The notes beneath the pieces are model-generated. The model did no database searches and was not told where the DNA came from. It saw nothing but the letters and a program-made list of their open reading frames with translations. This document shows, piece by piece, positions 19,567-28,880 of a DNA stretch of 64,000 nt. The translations under genes were made by a program, and so were the position numbers. The stretch comes from Eubacteriaceae bacterium (GTDB taxonomy: Bacteria; Bacillota; Clostridia; Lachnospirales; Lachnospiraceae). The stretch lies in contig CABIWJ010000005.1 in assembly GCA_902362455.1 (NCBI GenBank), positions 229,153-293,152 on the forward strand. Reading direction: 5' to 3'. How positions within the stretch are numbered: the stretch's first letter is position 1; each line of letters starts with the position of its first letter.

Positions 19567-19853
19567 TGCGAAAAGTAATGCCAATGCGATTGCTTTTCAC
19601 ACAGCTAAATGTGACTTAAGCATCACATTTAGCACTTATGGCAAGTCAGAAATCGCCTACGCGAATTTCTGACTGCCTCTTCGCAACAAGTTGCAAAGAA
19701 ATGAGGATAGTGCGAAAAGTAATGCCGATGCGATTGCTTTTCGCACAGCTAAATGTGTCGCAGACGTCACATTTAGCTTCTATCACAGAGCAAAATTTGA
19801 AATTTTGCTCGCGATTCCTCCTACGTAAACGTCTGCGGAATGGAGTTTGTATT
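19559..19853 (+). repeat. Hairpin array with a 55-bp direct duplication
   Basis: The 287-base gap between the permease genes is packed with perfect inverted repeats. GTGCGAAAAG (19710-19719) pairs with CTTTTCGCAC (19737-19746). GCTAAATGTG (19748-19757) pairs with CACATTTAGC (19768-19777). GAGCAAAATT (19788-19797) pairs with AATTTTGCTC (19801-19810). A long hairpin spans 19640-19677, and a short one is GCAACAAGTTGC. The first two hairpins occur twice (19559-19613 and 19703-19757, two mismatches in 55). The loop CGCAGACGT (19759-19767) can pair with ACGTCTGCG (19829-19837), giving a possible pseudoknot before the second permease start. Confidence 0.85.
19636..19712 (+). repeat. 80-bp hairpin repeat, copy 2
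   Basis: It begins TTATGGCAAGTCAGAAATC, forms the strongest hairpin of the family (GTCAGAAAT...ATTTCTGAC, extended by GGCA/TGCC), and ends AAGAAATGAGGATAGTG. Here the gene start is lost and the 55-bp duplicate follows instead. Confidence 0.6.
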
Positions 19854-21020
19854 ATGTCTTTTAAATCATTCATAAAAATATTTAAAACCAAGATACCACT
19901 TATTGCTATGTATGTAGGAATATTTCTGATGATTTCCTTAATTAATACACAGGTAGGCAGTAATAATAAAAGTACAGGTTATGTAAATGAGAATATAAAA
20001 GTTGCAGTTATTGATAATGATAATAGCGAGTTATCTAAAGGACTAACCACATTTTTGAAAGAAAATATGAAAGCCGTAGATATAATTGAGACGGAAGAGG
20101 GTATGGAAGATGCATTATTTGAAAGAGTTGCTGAGTATATTGTAATTATTCCACGAAATTATGAAAATGATTTAATGGCTGGTAAAAATGTTTCGTTAGA
20201 GAGTAAAAAAGTACCCGATGCATATAGTGCGGTTTATGCTGAGAATCTTATAAATCAGTATATGACTACATATAAGACGTATTATGTACAATATAGTTCT
20301 GAAAAAAGTATTGGTGAAATTATTAACAAGACAAATGACAACATGAAGAGTCATATTAATGTTGAAATGAATAATAATAAAGATAGTGGAACTAACCGTA
20401 TTGAAAATAATTTTAATTTCGGCGCATATGTTATATTAGCCTGCATAATATGGGGCGTTGCAGAAGTGTTGTCTACATTTTTCAGAAAAAACATAGCTGA
20501 CCGGATAAATGTGTCACCTGTAAGTAATACTAAGAAGAATTTAAGTCTTGTATGTTACAGCCTGTTCTATATGATTATCGTATATTTTATAAATGTTATT
20601 ATAAACATAGCTATATTTAGAGGAGAAATGATTAATAAGATAAATATTATGCGACTTGGTAATATGTTATGTCTGGCCATGGTGGCAGCAGGAATAGGCT
20701 TCCTTATCAGTACAACAATCAAATCAAAAGGCGGAAGAGCAGCGGCAATTAATGTGGTTGCATTAGGGTTCAGCTTTATATCAGGTGCATTTGTACCTAT
20801 TGAATACATAAGTGACGGCGTTATTAAGGTCGCAGAATTCTTACCGGTATATTGGTATATTAAAGCGAATAGATGTATTTCTGAAATGTTCGAGTCAGGA
20901 ATTGGCAGTAATATGGGAGAACTTATGGAATGTATTGGTATACAATTGTTATTCTTTCTTGCTATAGTATCAGTAGGTATGGTAATAAGAAAACGTTATA
21001 CTAGACAAATAACCGGATAA
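19854..21020 (+). CDS. ABC-2 type permease, second
   Basis: 388 residues from the ATG at 19854, preceded by GCGGAATGGAG; the frame opens earlier but that part is the hairpin array. One N-terminal span (about 13-31), a polar extracytoplasmic region to about residue 185, then about five C-terminal spans ending in a basic tail. It is a diverged paralogue of the preceding permease in layout. The two plausibly form a heterodimer driven by the single ATPase. Confidence 0.85.
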   Translation: MSFKSFIKIFKTKIPLIAMYVGIFLMISLINTQVGSNNKSTGYVNENIKVAVIDNDNSELSKGLTTFLKENMKAVDIIETEEGMEDALFERVAEYIVIIPRNYENDLMAGKNVSLESKKVPDAYSAVYAENLINQYMTTYKTYYVQYSSEKSIGEIINKTNDNMKSHINVEMNNNKDSGTNRIENNFNFGAYVILACIIWGVAEVLSTFFRKNIADRINVSPVSNTKKNLSLVCYSLFYMIIVYFINVIINIAIFRGEMINKINIMRLGNMLCLAMVAAGIGFLISTTIKSKGGRAAAINVVALGFSFISGAFVPIEYISDGVIKVAEFLPVYWYIKANRCISEMFESGIGSNMGELMECIGIQLLFFLAIVSVGMVIRKRYTRQITG

Positions 21021-21118
21021 AATGCTATTATATAAGTAGAAATATATACCTGTGTGGGCGGAATGTGTTCTATTAGAGTTTAGAAATAGAATTTAGAAAC
21101 TGCGGAATGGAGAAAAAA

Positions 21119-22108
21119 GTGAGAATCAAAAGAAGTAGTGGATTAGTTGGTTTATGTATTATGGTAATCTGTCTTGTGATGTTTATGAATAGGAAAACAT
21201 ATGCAGAACAGGGCGACTATATGCTTAAGGTAAATGTTGCTTCAGGCTGCATTACAGTATATGAAAAAGGAGGTAACGGAGAATATAATGTGGCAGTTAA
21301 GGCATTTAGCTGTTCGACAGATGATACAATTGTGAAGCTTGATGAGACATATTCGATTACAGGACAACAGGAATGGAAGAAGATGAGTGATGGTACATAT
21401 TCGCAGTATGTAATGGAATTATCAAATGGTATATCGATATGTTCAAGTTCATATACGGCAGAGAGCAAAGATACTCTTGATATGGCAAGATTCAATGAAA
21501 TTGGAAGTGGGAATTCTGTAGAAAATGTCTGGCTATGTACAGCAGATGCAAAATGGATATATGAGAATTGTAAAATTGGTAATACAGTTGTATTCTACAG
21601 TGAAGTAAATAATCCGGGACCATTGGGTAAACCAGAAACAATTAAGTTAAACAACCAGAGTAAATTCACTAATTGGGACCCTACAGACAGCGATGAGAAT
21701 AATCCGTGGAAGAACAGTTCCGCAAGAATAGAGGGCGTAAGGGATATTGAGATTACGGCAGGCGAGCAGGCAGATTTATTTCAGAATATAAAAGGTTATG
21801 ATATATGTGGGAACGACGTAACTAAGAATATAATTATTATGGGTAGTTACGACTTTAATAAAGAAGGTACATATACAATTATGTATTATCTTAAAGATGC
21901 AACAGGCTCACAGATTAATAAATCAGCCAATCTTATTGTGAAGAAAGGTAAAAAAATACAATCAGGACAGACAGATATGAATAATACCGCAACTGCATCA
22001 GAGATTAGCAGAGAAAAGAGTAATGGAGAGAAAATGAGAATTCTTATTGAAATTGGAATTGCGGCATTTGCTGTAGCATTTGGGATAATCAGGTATACGA
22101 AGAGGTAA
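21119..22108 (+). CDS. Catalytically dead L,D-transpeptidase (YkuD-fold) membrane protein
   Basis: 329 residues from GTG 21119, chosen because GGAATGGAG precedes it; an in-frame ATG at 21107 overlaps that site. A signal segment ends near TYAEQ. The next 140 residues follow clostridial YkuD L,D-transpeptidases closely (MLKVNVASGCITVYEK at the start, ADAKWIYENC and NPGPLGKP at the end). The active-site motif SHGCVR is replaced: counting from Met 21107, His, Cys and Arg are V138, N140 and W142, and the upstream conserved His is C112. An Ig-like segment and a C-terminal membrane helix with a basic tail follow. It likely acts as a surface binding or sensing protein in the ABC operon. Confidence 0.7.
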   Translation: MRIKRSSGLVGLCIMVICLVMFMNRKTYAEQGDYMLKVNVASGCITVYEKGGNGEYNVAVKAFSCSTDDTIVKLDETYSITGQQEWKKMSDGTYSQYVMELSNGISICSSSYTAESKDTLDMARFNEIGSGNSVENVWLCTADAKWIYENCKIGNTVVFYSEVNNPGPLGKPETIKLNNQSKFTNWDPTDSDENNPWKNSSARIEGVRDIEITAGEQADLFQNIKGYDICGNDVTKNIIIMGSYDFNKEGTYTIMYYLKDATGSQINKSANLIVKKGKKIQSGQTDMNNTATASEISREKSNGEKMRILIEIGIAAFAVAFGIIRYTKR

Positions 22109-22121
22109 CAGGAGGAAAAGA

Positions 22122-23069
22122 ATGAGAAAACAGATTTTAGCAGTAGGAACAATTTGCTGCGTACTTATGTTTAGCGCATGTTCAGGCAAATCATCAGATG
22201 ACAGTAACAAGAATAAAAATGATAATGCAATTGACAATACGATAGAAAGCAATTCGGCAAATGAAGATAAAGATGTAAAGAACGATGAAAATGGTAAAGA
22301 AGATAAGAATGAAGCTGCTGATGGTACAAAGGTTACACTGAATAAAGCTTCAGGAGATATGAGTAACTATATAGAAGCAATTGATAATTATTTTGAAAGT
22401 GTTGACACTACATCTGCCAAAGATGAGAAATTAATAGCTGCTCCAGTTATTTATTATGTTGATAAAACAGATGAAGCGGATATAAAGCTGTATGGTAACT
22501 TTTATATAGAACATTATGCCATATCCGATAATCAGTTAATTACAAGAGGCGGGGAAGCTAAGCAGGGAGTCTGCCATATCAGTAAACAGAATGGTGGATA
22601 TACTGTAACTAAATTAGAAGAAGCAGAAGATGGTTCTTATTATGCAGAAAGTATTTCGAAATTCATATCAGATGTCAAAGCAGATTTAAAACCGTCATTA
22701 GGAGAATTATATTCGGATAATGAAATCGCAAGTAAGGCATTAGAATATACAAAGAATGTGCTTCTATATCGTTATGTGGCAGAAAATGGCTTAGATACAA
22801 GTACATATACTGACTCTTCGCAGAATGTTGTTAATTTTATCAAGATTCGAAATATTAAATATAATGGTGAAATTTATACTGAAATCGGACAAACTTCATA
22901 TGATAATTCAAATAATAATGAAGTTATAGAGATTGATAATGTTGTGTCAGATATAAATAAATGTCAGGAAGAAAATGCATCTGATTTTGGTAAATGCAGC
23001 ATAAAAGCAGGGACAGACGGTCAGATATTATTAAAGAGCGATGATGGCTATAGAATATTTGAAAAGTAA
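22122..23069 (+). CDS. Lipoprotein of unknown function
   Basis: 315 residues. A lipobox FSAC with Cys20 ends a typical signal peptide, so it should be anchored on the outer face of the membrane. A linker of about 50 residues rich in Asn, Asp, Lys and Glu follows, then a folded domain of about 230 residues that I do not recognise. AACAGGAGG gives a clear start 13 bases after the preceding gene, so it is the last gene of the ABC operon. No strong terminator follows. Confidence 0.8.
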   Translation: MRKQILAVGTICCVLMFSACSGKSSDDSNKNKNDNAIDNTIESNSANEDKDVKNDENGKEDKNEAADGTKVTLNKASGDMSNYIEAIDNYFESVDTTSAKDEKLIAAPVIYYVDKTDEADIKLYGNFYIEHYAISDNQLITRGGEAKQGVCHISKQNGGYTVTKLEEAEDGSYYAESISKFISDVKADLKPSLGELYSDNEIASKALEYTKNVLLYRYVAENGLDTSTYTDSSQNVVNFIKIRNIKYNGEIYTEIGQTSYDNSNNNEVIEIDNVVSDINKCQEENASDFGKCSIKAGTDGQILLKSDDGYRIFEK

Positions 23070-23184
23070 TGCAAAATAAAAAGGCAGAAAGTCAGGGTAG
23101 AAATAAGTTTAAGTTAAATAAAGCTAGAAGTGAAAATAAGCTGAAATAAAAGCTGAAATAAAAAGAAATTTTTCAAAATTTACC

Positions 23185-23213
23185 TTGACATTATAAAATT
23201 ACATAGATATAAT
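23185..23213 (+). promoter_or_regulatory. Promoter of the str operon
   Basis: TTGACA (23185-23190), 17-bp spacer, TATAAT (23208-23213), a perfect consensus. The 310-base gap between the lipoprotein gene and rpsL otherwise holds AT-rich sequence and a 166-base leader containing a short GCCTTGTATAAGGC hairpin. Confidence 0.92.
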
Positions 23214-23379
23214 GAAAAAGCGTGCATACGGGAAGACTATGTTCTGATTAAGAAAATTCTTTTAGGATATAATTAATCAATATGAACATAAGATACCATG
23301 ATTTGTACGCTTTAGCCTTGTATAAGGCTTAGGCATAGATAAAATCTATAAACAATATTCTAATCAGGAGGTGAAAATA

Positions 23380-23799
23380 ATGCCTACATTTAACCAGTTA
23401 GTAAGAAAAGGAAGACAGACAGCTGAAAAGAAATCAACTGCACCAGCTCTTTTAAAGGGTTATAACTCATTACAGAAGAAAGCTACAGATACAGCTTCTC
23501 CACAGAAGAGAGGTGTTTGTACAGCAGTTAAAACAGCTACTCCTAAAAAGCCTAACTCAGCTCTTAGAAAGATTGCCAGAGTTCGTCTTTCTAATGGTAT
23601 CGAAGTAACAAGCTACATCCCAGGTGAAGGACATAACCTTCAGGAACATAGTGTTGTTCTTATCCGTGGTGGTAGAGTAAAGGATTTACCAGGTACAAGA
23701 TATCATATCGTAAGAGGAACACTTGATACAGCAGGTGTTGCTAAGAGACGCCAGGCTCGTTCTAAATATGGTGCTAAGAGACCAAAGGACGCAAAATAG
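23380..23799 (+). CDS. rpsL: Ribosomal protein S12
   Basis: 139 residues from ATG 23380, with CAGGAGGTG upstream; a GTG at 23371 is part of that site. S12 sits at the decoding centre. KKPNSALRK and [11 protein letters not shown] are the segments where streptomycin resistance arises; the sequence shows the usual lysines. It opens rpsL-rpsG-fusA-tuf under a consensus promoter. Confidence 0.98.
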   Translation: MPTFNQLVRKGRQTAEKKSTAPALLKGYNSLQKKATDTASPQKRGVCTAVKTATPKKPNSALRKIARVRLSNGIEVTSYIPGEGHNLQEHSVVLIRGGRVKDLPGTRYHIVRGTLDTAGVAKRRQARSKYGAKRPKDAK

Positions 23800-23842
23800 G
23801 AATAATCACAGGTTGAATGAATTTAGTGCCGGGAATTAGAAA

Positions 23843-23888
23843 TATTGTTTATATGTTCGACATATATGTAATTTGAATTACAACAATA
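23843..23888 (+). promoter_or_regulatory. Three-way-junction RNA motif between rpsL and rpsG
   Basis: TATTGT (23843-23848) pairs with ACAATA (23883-23888). Inside are two perfect hairpins: TATATGT-TCG-ACATATA (23850-23866) and TGTAATT-TG-AATTACA (23867-23882, sharing the last base). A further hairpin CAGTCAGAGAGACTG lies downstream near the rpsG ribosome binding site. In E. coli S7 represses from the rpsL-rpsG gap, so a regulatory role is plausible but unproven. Confidence 0.5.
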
Positions 23889-23936
23889 CACTTTTTACCG
23901 CACGAAACACAACAAAAGTGAGTACCGATGAATTAA

Positions 23937-24458
<522 letters not shown>

Positions 24459-24511
24459 TTATAGAATTAAAGACATTTTTGCAGCATAGGATTATTTAAG
24501 GAGGAAGAACC

Positions 24512-26629
24512 TTGGCTGGAAGAGAATATCCATTAGAGAGAACTAGAAATATAGGTATTATGGCTCATATTGATGCTGGTAAAACAACATTAACAGAGCG
24601 TATACTTTATTATACTGGTGTAAATCATAAAATCGGTGATACACACGAAGGTACTGCAACTATGGACTGGATGGCCCAGGAGCAGGAAAGAGGTATCACA
24701 ATTACTTCCGCAGCAACAACTTGCCATTGGACAATTGAAGAAAATGGTAAGAAAAAAGCAGGTGCTCCGGAACATCGTATTAATATTATTGATACACCAG
24801 GACACGTTGACTTCACAGTTGAAGTTGAGCGTTCACTTAGAGTACTTGATGGTGCTGTAGGTGTATTCGATGCCCAGAATGGTGTTGAACCACAGTCAGA
24901 AAACGTATGGCGTCAGGCTGACAAGTATGGCGTTCCACGTATGGCTTTCATGAATAAAATGGATAAGCTTGGTGCAGATTTCTTCGGATCATGTAATCAG
25001 CTTATTTCAAAACTTGGAAAGAATCCTGTACTTATACAGATTCCAATCGGTAAAGAAGATTCATTCCAGGGTGTTATTGACTTATTCGAGATGCAGTCAT
25101 ATGTTTTCAATGGCGATAAAGGCGACGATATCGTTATTGGTGAGATTCCAGCAGATCTTAAAGATCAGGCAGAGGAATATCATGATAAACTTATCGAACA
25201 GTGTGCAGAACTCGATGAAGAGATTATGGAAAAATATCTTGAGGGAGAAGAACTTTCTATTGCTGAACTTAAAGGTGCTTTAAGAAAGGGAACAATCTCA
25301 GGTGATGCAATTCCTTGTCTTTGCGGAACAGCATATAAGAATAAAGGTGTTCAGAAACTTCTTGATGCTATTATTGAATATATGCCAGCTCCAACAGACG
25401 TACCTGATATTACAGGTAAGGACGAAGATGGCAATGAAGTAACAGTTAAATCTTCTGATGAAGAGCCATTCTCAGCATTAGCATTCAAGATTATGACTGA
25501 CCCATTCGTTGGTAAGTTAGCATTCTTCAGAGTTTACTCAGGTACACTAAACTCAGGTTCATATGTACTTAACTCTACAAAGAATAAGAAAGAAAGAGTT
25601 GGACGTATCCTTCAGATGCATGCCAACAACAGAAAAGAAATTGATAAGGTTTACTCAGGTGACATAGCTGCAGCAGTAGGTCTTAAGGTTACAACAACAG
25701 GTGATACGATCTGTGATGAACAGCATCCTGTAATCTTAGAGTCTATGGAATTCCCAGAACCAGTTATTGAGCTTGCAATTGAACCTAAGACAAAAGATGC
25801 TCAGGGTAAGATGGGTGAAGCTTTAGCTAAACTTGCTGAAGAAGATCCAACATTCAGAGCACATACAGATAAAGAGACAGGACAGACAATCATCGCTGGT
25901 ATGGGTGAACTTCACCTTGATATCATCGTTGACAGACTTCTTCGTGAATTTAAAGTAGAAGCTAACGTAGGTGCTCCACAGGTTGCATACAGAGAAGCAA
26001 TCACAAAGGCAGTTGATGTTGATAGCAAATATGCTAAACAGTCAGGTGGACGTGGTCAGTATGGTCATTGTAAAGTTCACTTCGAGCCAATGGATGCCAA
26101 CGGAGAAGAATTATTCAAATTCGAATCAACAGTTGTTGGTGGTGCTATTCCTAAGGAATATATCCCAGCAGTTGGTGAGGGTATTGAAGAAGCTACACAG
26201 TCTGGTACACTTGCAGGATTCCCAGTTGTTGGTGTACATGCTACAGTTTATGATGGATCTTACCATGAAGTCGATTCATCAGAAATGGCATTCCACATTG
26301 CAGGTTCTATGGCATTCAAAGATGCTATGCAGAAAGCTGCACCAGTAATTCTTGAACCTATTATGAAGGTTGAGGTTACAACACCTGAAGAATATATGGG
26401 TAACGTTATCGGTGGTCTTAACTCACGTCGTGGACGTATTGAGAGTATGGAAGACATCAGTGGAGGTAAGATGGTTAAAGCATATGTTCCACTTGCAGAA
26501 ATGTTCGGATATGCTACAGTTCTTCGTTCAGATACACAGGGACGTGGTAACTACTCAATGTTCTTTGAAAAATATGAACAGGCTCCTAAGAATGTTCAGG
26601 ATACTATTATTTCATCTAGAGGAAGATAA
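24512..26629 (+). CDS. fusA: Elongation factor G
   Basis: 705 residues. EF-G is the translocation GTPase. Motifs are AHIDAGKTT (P-loop), DTPGH, NKMD, and the switch segment [12 protein letters not shown]; domains II to V follow at normal length. It starts at TTG with AAGGAGGAAG upstream, an unusual start codon for so highly expressed a gene. After it come hairpins ATAATGCTT/AAGCATTAT (26645-26670) and GCCCGATAGGGC in the 110-base gap before tuf. Confidence 0.98.
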   Translation: MAGREYPLERTRNIGIMAHIDAGKTTLTERILYYTGVNHKIGDTHEGTATMDWMAQEQERGITITSAATTCHWTIEENGKKKAGAPEHRINIIDTPGHVDFTVEVERSLRVLDGAVGVFDAQNGVEPQSENVWRQADKYGVPRMAFMNKMDKLGADFFGSCNQLISKLGKNPVLIQIPIGKEDSFQGVIDLFEMQSYVFNGDKGDDIVIGEIPADLKDQAEEYHDKLIEQCAELDEEIMEKYLEGEELSIAELKGALRKGTISGDAIPCLCGTAYKNKGVQKLLDAIIEYMPAPTDVPDITGKDEDGNEVTVKSSDEEPFSALAFKIMTDPFVGKLAFFRVYSGTLNSGSYVLNSTKNKKERVGRILQMHANNRKEIDKVYSGDIAAAVGLKVTTTGDTICDEQHPVILESMEFPEPVIELAIEPKTKDAQGKMGEALAKLAEEDPTFRAHTDKETGQTIIAGMGELHLDIIVDRLLREFKVEANVGAPQVAYREAITKAVDVDSKYAKQSGGRGQYGHCKVHFEPMDANGEELFKFESTVVGGAIPKEYIPAVGEGIEEATQSGTLAGFPVVGVHATVYDGSYHEVDSSEMAFHIAGSMAFKDAMQKAAPVILEPIMKVEVTTPEEYMGNVIGGLNSRRGRIESMEDISGGKMVKAYVPLAEMFGYATVLRSDTQGRGNYSMFFEKYEQAPKNVQDTIISSRGR

Positions 26630-26739
26630 TAGTAAATTGCTAAAATAATGCTTGAAATTATAAGCATTATGCAATATAATTTTAAATAGCCTAGCCCGAT
26701 AGGGCAAAAATTAAGATTTGTAAGGAGGATTTACGCAAA

Positions 26740-27933
26740 ATGGCTAAAGCTAAATTTGAAAGAACTAAACCACATGCTAATATTGGTACTATCGGTCACG
26801 TTGACCATGGTAAAACAACTTTAACAGCAGCTATCACAAAGACACTTGCTGCAAGAGTTGCAGGAAATTCTGCAGTTGATTTCGAGAACATCGATAAAGC
26901 TCCAGAAGAAAGAGAAAGAGGTATCACAATCTCTACAGCTCACGTTGAATATGAAACAGAGAAGAGACATTACGCTCACGTTGACTGTCCAGGACATGCT
27001 GACTACGTTAAGAATATGATCACTGGTGCTGCTCAGATGGATGGTGCTATCCTCGTTGTTGCTGCTACTGATGGTGTTATGGCTCAGACAAAAGAGCATA
27101 TCTTACTTTCACGTCAGGTTGGTGTTCCTTACATCGTTGTATTCATGAACAAATGTGATATGGTTGACGATGCTGAATTACTTGAATTAGTAGAAATGGA
27201 CATCAGAGACTTATTAAATGAATATGGATTCCCAGGTGATGAAACACCTATTATCCAGGGTTCAGCTCTTAAAGCTCTTGAAGATCCTAACGGCGAATGG
27301 GGCGACAAGATCATGGAACTTATGGATGCAGTTGATTCTTGGATTCCAGATCCTCAGAGAGATACAGATAAGCCATTCTTAATGCCAGTAGAAGACGTAT
27401 TCACAATCACAGGTCGTGGTACAGTTGCTACAGGTAGAGTAGAGAGAGGTGTTCTTCATATCAATGATGAAGTTGAAATCCTTGGTATTCATGATGACGT
27501 TCGTAAGACTGTTGTAACAGGTATCGAAATGTTCAGAAAACTTCTTGATGAAGCTCAGGCTGGTGATAACATCGGTGCTCTTCTTCGTGGTATTCAGAGA
27601 ACAGATATCGAAAGAGGACAGGTTATTGCTAAACCAGGTACTGTAACATGTCATAAGAAATTTACAGCTCAGGTTTACGTATTAACAAAAGACGAAGGTG
27701 GACGTCATACTCCATTCTTCAACAACTACAGACCACAGTTCTACTTCAGAACAACTGACGTAACTGGTGTTTGTGAATTACCAGAAGGTACAGAAATGTG
27801 CATGCCTGGTGATAACGTAGAAATGACAGTTGAACTTATTCACCCAATCGCTATGGAGCAGGGTCTTGGTTTCGCTATCCGTGAAGGTGGTAGAACAGTA
27901 GGTTCAGGTAAAGTTGCTACAATCATTGAATAA
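26740..27933 (+). CDS. tuf: Elongation factor Tu
   Basis: 397 residues. EF-Tu delivers aminoacyl-tRNA. GTPase motifs are [17 protein letters not shown] and NKCD. GTAAGGAGG precedes the ATG. It is the last gene of the str operon, with a strong terminator 25 bases after its stop. Codon use is strongly biased toward a few codons, as expected for high expression. No second tuf copy is in the window. Confidence 0.98.
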   Translation: MAKAKFERTKPHANIGTIGHVDHGKTTLTAAITKTLAARVAGNSAVDFENIDKAPEERERGITISTAHVEYETEKRHYAHVDCPGHADYVKNMITGAAQMDGAILVVAATDGVMAQTKEHILLSRQVGVPYIVVFMNKCDMVDDAELLELVEMDIRDLLNEYGFPGDETPIIQGSALKALEDPNGEWGDKIMELMDAVDSWIPDPQRDTDKPFLMPVEDVFTITGRGTVATGRVERGVLHINDEVEILGIHDDVRKTVVTGIEMFRKLLDEAQAGDNIGALLRGIQRTDIERGQVIAKPGTVTCHKKFTAQVYVLTKDEGGRHTPFFNNYRPQFYFRTTDVTGVCELPEGTEMCMPGDNVEMTVELIHPIAMEQGLGFAIREGGRTVGSGKVATIIE

Positions 27934-27957
27934 TTTGCGATTAAGCATATAAATAGA

Positions 27958-27989
27958 GACTTCCGAGATTTTTCTCGGGAGTCTTTTTT
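27958..27989 (+). terminator. Terminator of the str operon
   Basis: GACTTCCGAG (27958-27967) pairs with CTCGGGAGTC (27974-27983), followed by six T. Confidence 0.92.
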
Positions 27990-28079
27990 AATTTTTAAGA
28001 AGACAAACTGGAGGTTTGTATCATAAAATATTCGTTTACGACACATTTAGGATATTAATAAATTAACTATGAAAAATGA

Positions 28080-28277
28080 TTGGTAGAAAAAACTAAAAAT
28101 AGAAAAAAGGGAACAACAAAAATTGATAAGCAATTTGAATATAATACATATATAAGAGATTTTTTCGCAGATAATAAGGGAAAATCATTAGATGATGCGA
28201 TTAGGTGTTGGAAATATAAGAAACAATTACAAGGTCATAATAAGTATGAAAAGTCAGACCTTATTGTTTTAGATTAG
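28080..28277 (+). pseudogene. C-terminal fragment of a small SAP/DUF6434-like protein
   Basis: 65 codons opening at a TTG without a ribosome binding site and with a stop immediately upstream. The text IRDFFADNKGKSLDDAIRCW followed by KYKK and KYEKSDLIVL resembles, from memory, the C-terminal end of small proteins carrying a DUF6434-type domain. The N-terminal part expected for that family is not found. It could be a short intact gene; the missing start signals make a remnant more likely. Confidence 0.35.
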
Positions 28278-28383
28278 AAAATTATACATAATCACCACAT
28301 TACTATATCTTAAGTTCTATATTTAATGGTATTAAATAAATATAAAATATTGTATAATATCATACAGTAAAAACAAACAGCTT

Positions 28384-28463
28384 TTATGGCGGATAGGAAA
28401 TCGCTCATGCGAATTTCTCATCACCACCTTGTGACAGGTTACTTAGAAATGGAGATTAGTATG
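28384..28463 (+). repeat. 80-bp hairpin/ribosome-site repeat, copy 3
   Basis: It begins TTATGGCGGATAGGAAATC, has hairpin GAAATCGC-TCAT-GCGAATTTC, and ends AGAAATGGAGATTAGTATG. The final ATG opens the broken zinc-ribbon gene at 28461. Confidence 0.65.
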
Positions 28464-28733
28464 AAGTGTTTAAATTGTGGATGCGAAAATGATATAGCAG
28501 ATACAAGGTGTAGGTTGTACCATATCTGAAAAGCATAAGGCAAAAAGGTAAAGGTAAAATATAATCCGGATAATCCATCAGAATATGTAATATCAGCAGA
28601 ATGGTATGAATCGTATATTCCGGCTATTATAGCATTAGGTGTTGTGATAATATATTTGATAGTTCTGAAAATAAATTCTAATATAAGAAAGAGTAAGGAA
28701 AGCCAGGTTAACAATAAATTACTATCAAAATAG
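28461..28733 (+). pseudogene. Broken zinc-ribbon membrane protein gene
   Basis: The gene starts well (ATGGAGATTAGT before ATG) and encodes MKCLNCGCENDIADTRC, a zinc-ribbon beginning. It then meets TGA (28527-28529) and TAA (28536-28538) in the same frame. The frame continues as KVKYNPDNPSEYVISAEWY, a membrane span and a polar tail ending at 28733. The second half resembles DUF3592-type small membrane proteins. Because both halves share one frame, point mutations or an in-frame deletion could explain it. Confidence 0.55.
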
Positions 28734-28743
28734 AGTTAAAACA

Positions 28744-28774
28744 TTGACTCTACAACTGTTATAAGGTTTAGAAT
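28744..28774 (+). promoter_or_regulatory. Promoter with 19-bp spacer before the MATE gene
   Basis: TTGACT (28744-28749) and TAGAAT (28769-28774) are separated by 19 bp. Such long spacers are characteristic of promoters remodelled by MerR-family activators, and a MerR remnant lies just after the MATE gene. The dyad in the spacer is imperfect. Confidence 0.5.
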
Positions 28775-28873
28775 CACCTCTAAAGGAGAAAATCTTATTT
28801 TACAATCTATACATTGCAATTATATCTTGGTATAGAATTATCACTAAAGGAGGAAAACTGGTTTTACAGATAC
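28766..28873 (+). repeat. Duplicated -10/ribosome-site segment before MATE
   Basis: Bases 28766-28804 and 28830-28868 are imperfect direct repeats: GTTTAGAATCACCTCTAAAG versus GTATAGAATTATCACTAAAG, each followed by GGAG, a short A-rich run and TTTTACA. The second GGAGG lies 27 bases from the ATG, too far for normal use. Confidence 0.6.
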
Positions 28874-28880
28874 AGGTACA

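Noticed and set aside
19638..19853. N-terminal extension of the second permease
   Set aside because: The frame is open, but the DNA is the hairpin array and a good ribosome binding site precedes the ATG at 19854.
28527..28529. Selenocysteine or stop recoding at TGA in the zinc-ribbon gene
   Set aside because: A second, different stop (TAA) follows three codons later in frame, and no downstream structure of the right kind is evident.
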